A stretch of DNA of 64,000 bases from FEN-1219 sp963817615. Lineage in GTDB: Bacteria > Pseudomonadota > Gammaproteobacteria > Steroidobacterales > Rariloculaceae. The translations under genes and the position numbers were made by a program. Positions within the stretch are counted from its first letter, which is position 1; every line of letters begins with the position of its first letter. This document shows positions 62,301-64,000 of this stretch, piece by piece. Where the stretch lies: positions 1,612,001 through 1,676,000 of the forward strand of contig CAWFPH010000002.1 of NCBI GenBank assembly GCA_963817615.1, read 5' to 3'. Below the pieces are notes generated by a model. It was given only the letters and a program-made list of their open reading frames with translations, had not been told where the DNA came from and made no database searches.

Positions 62301-62525
62301 AAGGAGCAGCCCACGGATCCTTACAACATCTTCGACGCTTCCGCTCGCCTGGAAGTGACGAGCAAGACCGAGCTGCGATTCGGCATCGACAACCTGTTCG
62401 ACGCGCCTCCCGAGATCACGTTCCGGGAATCGGCCGGCGGCTACACGAACACGGGCAAGACCAACGAGAACTTCTACGACTTCCTAGGGCGGCGGTGGTA
62501 CGTCGGCTTGAAGATGAGATTCTAG
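59325..62525 (+). CDS. TonB-dependent receptor
   Basis: This 1066-residue outer-membrane receptor has a signal peptide ('ASAVSAALAGGPAPAIAQ'). The TonB-contact/plug start 'GVEEVVVTGSRIVRRDFEANSPI' is split here at the Arg pair. The plug includes 'TLSLRGLGANRNLVLLDGRR' and 'ITGGASSVYGADAVAGVVNFI'. The barrel ends 'WYVGLKMRF' with a terminal Phe. Many extra Cys and insertions in the loops make it long. GTG 59325 was chosen because GGGGGG lies just upstream and the residues before it look non-coding. Substrate unknown; two 2OG oxygenases follow. Confidence 0.9.
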   Translation: MKKQQRVILRFSVLASAVSAALAGGPAPAIAQDNSGVEEVVVTGSRIVRRDFEANSPILTLDANRFEEQSSVAIESAMNQLPQFVPAVSQFDSGGTFAGSQRTPGAATLSLRGLGANRNLVLLDGRRAMPINASMAVSINTIPAAAIERVETITGGASSVYGADAVAGVVNFITKKDFEGFDFDLQGGQTQEGDGEEYRFSAVFGSNLASGRGNVLLGFERSYRGEIYRVDRDFYRQGYEDPYSNTFGSFWSAAGFTVDNANRPNSAVLDSIFGVSPATNAPVGRTGTFYMNPDGTLYKTSADGTYRYNGGYIQPGTDVPWRKTDAITGVLRENQPNQLAQIPLDRKSLFGRANLDLSDKITAFAQVIYSENSTSARGSDPPMLGGWRTAIPHGNGIYAPSVDENGNTLAAYQAGGSHLLNCPPIGGCTKSQAWPTPPELTALLDSRPNPEADFDVVQSVVWAGSRRSYIDTETYQIVGGLDGKFSFKDWTWEAYASTGSTRTINTYAGATSLARWRFVQQQPNYGAGLFYTGNEYGGGFGAGTITCTSGITSVYGVNGWTEGTVPSQDCQDAVTMQPKATGHMTQNIVEYDMQGSIVNTPRGDLRFAAGVSSRVNKYEYFPDATNTPESVLDQPGSFFPVGQAVGKTQADELYAELLVPLLSGKKGAQDLNLELGYRSTNNDPSEDVDTYKALIDWKIVDRVRFRGGRQVANRAPNIGELFQASEQFAPFTFVQGDPCSTLDPAQLPYTANPNINGARAAQVQALCSALMGPEGAANFYGDPSTQPNTLQNARISNLQGNPNLHSEQAETITAGVVVDLTKRSTLTIDYWRIKIHDMIAEEFGDVLYQQCLDEATNPTYDPNYPACTRLVRNPSTGQNATISTSFTNQQQIDFAGYDVQWNWAKEVGPGNMNIGEVATIADHTKTRPSPDAEWFDYAGSSGPSNIRSVNPYSYSYRLLTTVGYSVGKWSGSLRWRYLPSIKSEASVRTLVSKEQPTDPYNIFDASARLEVTSKTELRFGIDNLFDAPPEITFRESAGGYTNTGKTNENFYDFLGRRWYVGLKMRF

Positions 62526-62588
62526 GGGTGAAATTGAGATAGATTGCTTGCGGTTCGAGGCGTCGCGATCAGGGAGTGAGCCAGGGCC

Positions 62589-63650
62589 GTGAGTGTTCGA
62601 CTCTCTCCGAAGGTGGCCGAGGCGGCTCGCTGCGACTCGAGCGGCAATCACGCGCGCGCGGTGAGCCTGCTCGCGGAAGCGTGCGGCCACGGCGACGTGG
62701 AGGCGATGACGCGCTTGGGCAAGCGGCTCCTCGTCGCGGCCGATGCGCCGGATCGCCCGAAGGAGGGCGCCGAGCTCCTCAGGGCCGCGGCCGAGCTCGG
62801 CGGCGCCGAAGCCGCGGCCGAGCTCGCAGTCCTCGCCGCGATCGGTATGTGCACGCAGCAGAGCTGGGACGCGTCGCTCACGGCGCTGATCTTTGCGGCC
62901 GAGCGAGGCTGGGTCCCGGCGCGGCGGCAGCTGTGCGTGCTCGCGGCCGATCGCGAGCTCGCCGCAAGCGCTGCTCGAGAGACCGATTTCGCGGCGTGGC
63001 GGCGGCTTGCCGCTACGATCGATCTGGGTCGCTGGCATACCGCGCCGCCCGGCTCGACTTTGAGCGAGTCGCCGCTCGTAAGGCATTTCCCGGACTTCGT
63101 CGGCTCGGAAGTTTGCGACTGGTTGATCGACAAGGCTCGCGGGCGGCTCGTTCGCGCGCCCGTCTACAGCCAAACGCTCCGGCAGGAGAGAATCAGCGAG
63201 ACCCGGACCAATACCTGGGCGATGTTCAACGTGCTCGAGGCTGATCTCGTCAGCGTGCTCGTGCAGGTGCGGATGTGCGCGAGCACCGCTGTGCCGTTCC
63301 GCTGTCTCGAGCCCCTGTCCGTGCTGCACTATGCGGCCGGCGAGCAGATCACGGAGCATTTCGACTTCGTCGATCCGCTGCAAACGCCGAACTACGAGCA
63401 GGAGATGGCGGACAACGGCCAGCGTATCTTGACCTTTTTGGTGTACTTGAACGACGACTATGCGGGCGGCAAGACCGAGATGACCGAGCTCGGCATCTCG
63501 CACCAGGGGCAGAAGGGCGAGGGTTTGTTCTTCGTGAACGCGCTCCCGAACGGCGATCCGGATCGGCGAACCTTGCACGCGGGCCGGCCGCCGACCTGCG
63601 GCGAAAAGTGGGTGGTCTCGCAGTTCATGCGAGGCCGCCCGCTGTTCTGA
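62589..63650 (+). CDS. 2OG-Fe(II) oxygenase (prolyl-4-hydroxylase type) with Sel1-like N-terminus
   Basis: This 353-residue protein has an N-terminal helical part with Sel1-like repeats ('GDVEAMTRLGKRLLVAADAP', 'GGAEAAAELAVLAAIG'). The iron site is His257-x-Asp259 ('EHFDFVD') and His330 ('RTLHAGRPP'), and Lys340 would bind 2-oxoglutarate. 'LVYLNDDYAGGKTEM' is the family strand before the second His. It resembles prolyl 4-hydroxylases found beside TonB receptors. GTG 62589 is the start; the gene lies 63 bp after the receptor. Confidence 0.85.
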   Translation: MSVRLSPKVAEAARCDSSGNHARAVSLLAEACGHGDVEAMTRLGKRLLVAADAPDRPKEGAELLRAAAELGGAEAAAELAVLAAIGMCTQQSWDASLTALIFAAERGWVPARRQLCVLAADRELAASAARETDFAAWRRLAATIDLGRWHTAPPGSTLSESPLVRHFPDFVGSEVCDWLIDKARGRLVRAPVYSQTLRQERISETRTNTWAMFNVLEADLVSVLVQVRMCASTAVPFRCLEPLSVLHYAAGEQITEHFDFVDPLQTPNYEQEMADNGQRILTFLVYLNDDYAGGKTEMTELGISHQGQKGEGLFFVNALPNGDPDRRTLHAGRPPTCGEKWVVSQFMRGRPLF

Positions 63651-63660
63651 GCCGCCGTCC

Positions 63661-64000
63661 GTGCAAAGCCCGGACTCCGTCGCCGCCGAGCCGATCGAGC
63701 TCAATCCCGGTTTGGACGTCGAAGCGGCCGCACGTGCGTTCGCGCACCGAGGCAGAGTGCGGATCCCGGACGTGCTCGAGCGTGCGAGCGCCGCGCGCCT
63801 GCGCGGCTCTCTGTCGGCGGAGGTGCCGTGGCGGCTGACGTATAACGAGGGGAGCAAGAACCTGATTCTCGACTCGGCCGCTTTGGAGCGGCTCGGCGAA
63901 CGCACGCAGCGCGAGGTGCTGCGGAACGTGTTGTCGCGGGCACAGCACGAGTTCCAATACTTGTTCCGCACGTACCCGATGGTGAGCGCGTACGTCACAG
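63661..64000 (+). CDS. Second 2OG-Fe(II) oxygenase-like gene (truncated by window end)
   Basis: A frame from GTG 63661 runs open to the end of the window (113 codons). It begins 'VQSPDSVAAEPIELNP', then 'AFAHRGRVRIPDVLERASAAR' and 'WRLTYNEGSKN', with 'FQYLFRTYPM' near the edge. The early part looks like the N-terminal strands of a proline-hydroxylase-type oxygenase, and the gene lies directly after one. The catalytic residues would be beyond the window, so the assignment is tentative. Confidence 0.55.
   Translation, partial: MQSPDSVAAEPIELNPGLDVEAAARAFAHRGRVRIPDVLERASAARLRGSLSAEVPWRLTYNEGSKNLILDSAALERLGERTQREVLRNVLSRAQHEFQYLFRTYPMVSAYVT

Overview
The window is visibly G+C-rich and densely packed with genes on both strands. 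It looks like the chromosome of a free-living Gammaproteobacterium. A FimV-like LysM protein (50443-52398) and an RlpA protein with a SPOR domain (21846-22811) point that way, and the large TonB-dependent receptors fit. DUF1592/DUF1552 proteins and duplicated FtsX-type permeases are also common in Acidobacteria and Planctomycetes, so the placement is an inference. I saw no rRNA, tRNA, insertion sequence, CRISPR array, integrase or prophage.

Layout. 1-1.6 kb: the end of a TonB receptor with a terminator, a cupin protein, and a small XRE regulator/membrane-protein operon with a clear promoter and dyad operator. 1.8-5.5 kb: a PQQ dehydrogenase, a Rieske protein and a DUF6152 protein in one operon, divergent from a secreted protein of a family called 'GVW' here (an ad hoc name from its DLSGVW and GHWEGDTLVV-type motifs). 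5.7-9.9 kb: an AraC/GyrI regulator, a GST, a DUF6152-GVW fusion, and an XRE/DUF2975 pair. 10.2-17.1 kb: a DUF1592/DUF1552/ankyrin operon and a second DUF6152-GVW fusion. 17.2-21.8 kb: a compact sugar-acid operon (lactonase, enolase-superfamily dehydratase, SDR dehydrogenase, DgoK-type kinase, DgoA-type aldolase), which makes a complete De Ley-Doudoroff-type route. 21.8-33.9 kb: RlpA, a sulfotransferase, LysR beside a 23-codon hydrophobic ORF, GNAT, a c-type cytochrome, a nucleotidyltransferase, an FtsX/MacB-type permease, YbjQ, AraC and three tandem methyltransferases. 33.9-50.2 kb: three more orphan permeases, two phosphotransferase-fold kinases, an HpaB-type monooxygenase and two more DUF6152/GVW loci, one with a frameshifted gene. 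50.4-64 kb: FimV-like protein, SnoaL-like protein, a degenerate metallo-beta-lactamase-fold protein, an XRE/MmyB regulator, a fourth GVW/DUF6152 locus with a remnant of a lost paralogue, a tannase-family esterase, a TonB receptor and two 2OG-Fe(II) oxygenases.

The strongest candidate for an undescribed system is the DUF6152/GVW set. There are six DUF6152 domains, and every one is next to or fused to a GVW domain. In all six, the predicted signal peptidase I site would leave the mature protein starting His-His-Ser, and a second conserved Asn-Pro-His follows at residue 28-29. That arrangement resembles the N-terminal 'histidine brace' that binds copper in CopC and LPMO proteins. The GVW domains carry two Cys at fixed places in all seven copies. 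I infer a periplasmic, possibly copper-binding two-component protein system, linked by neighbourhood to PQQ/Rieske/cytochrome redox proteins; none of this has been tested.
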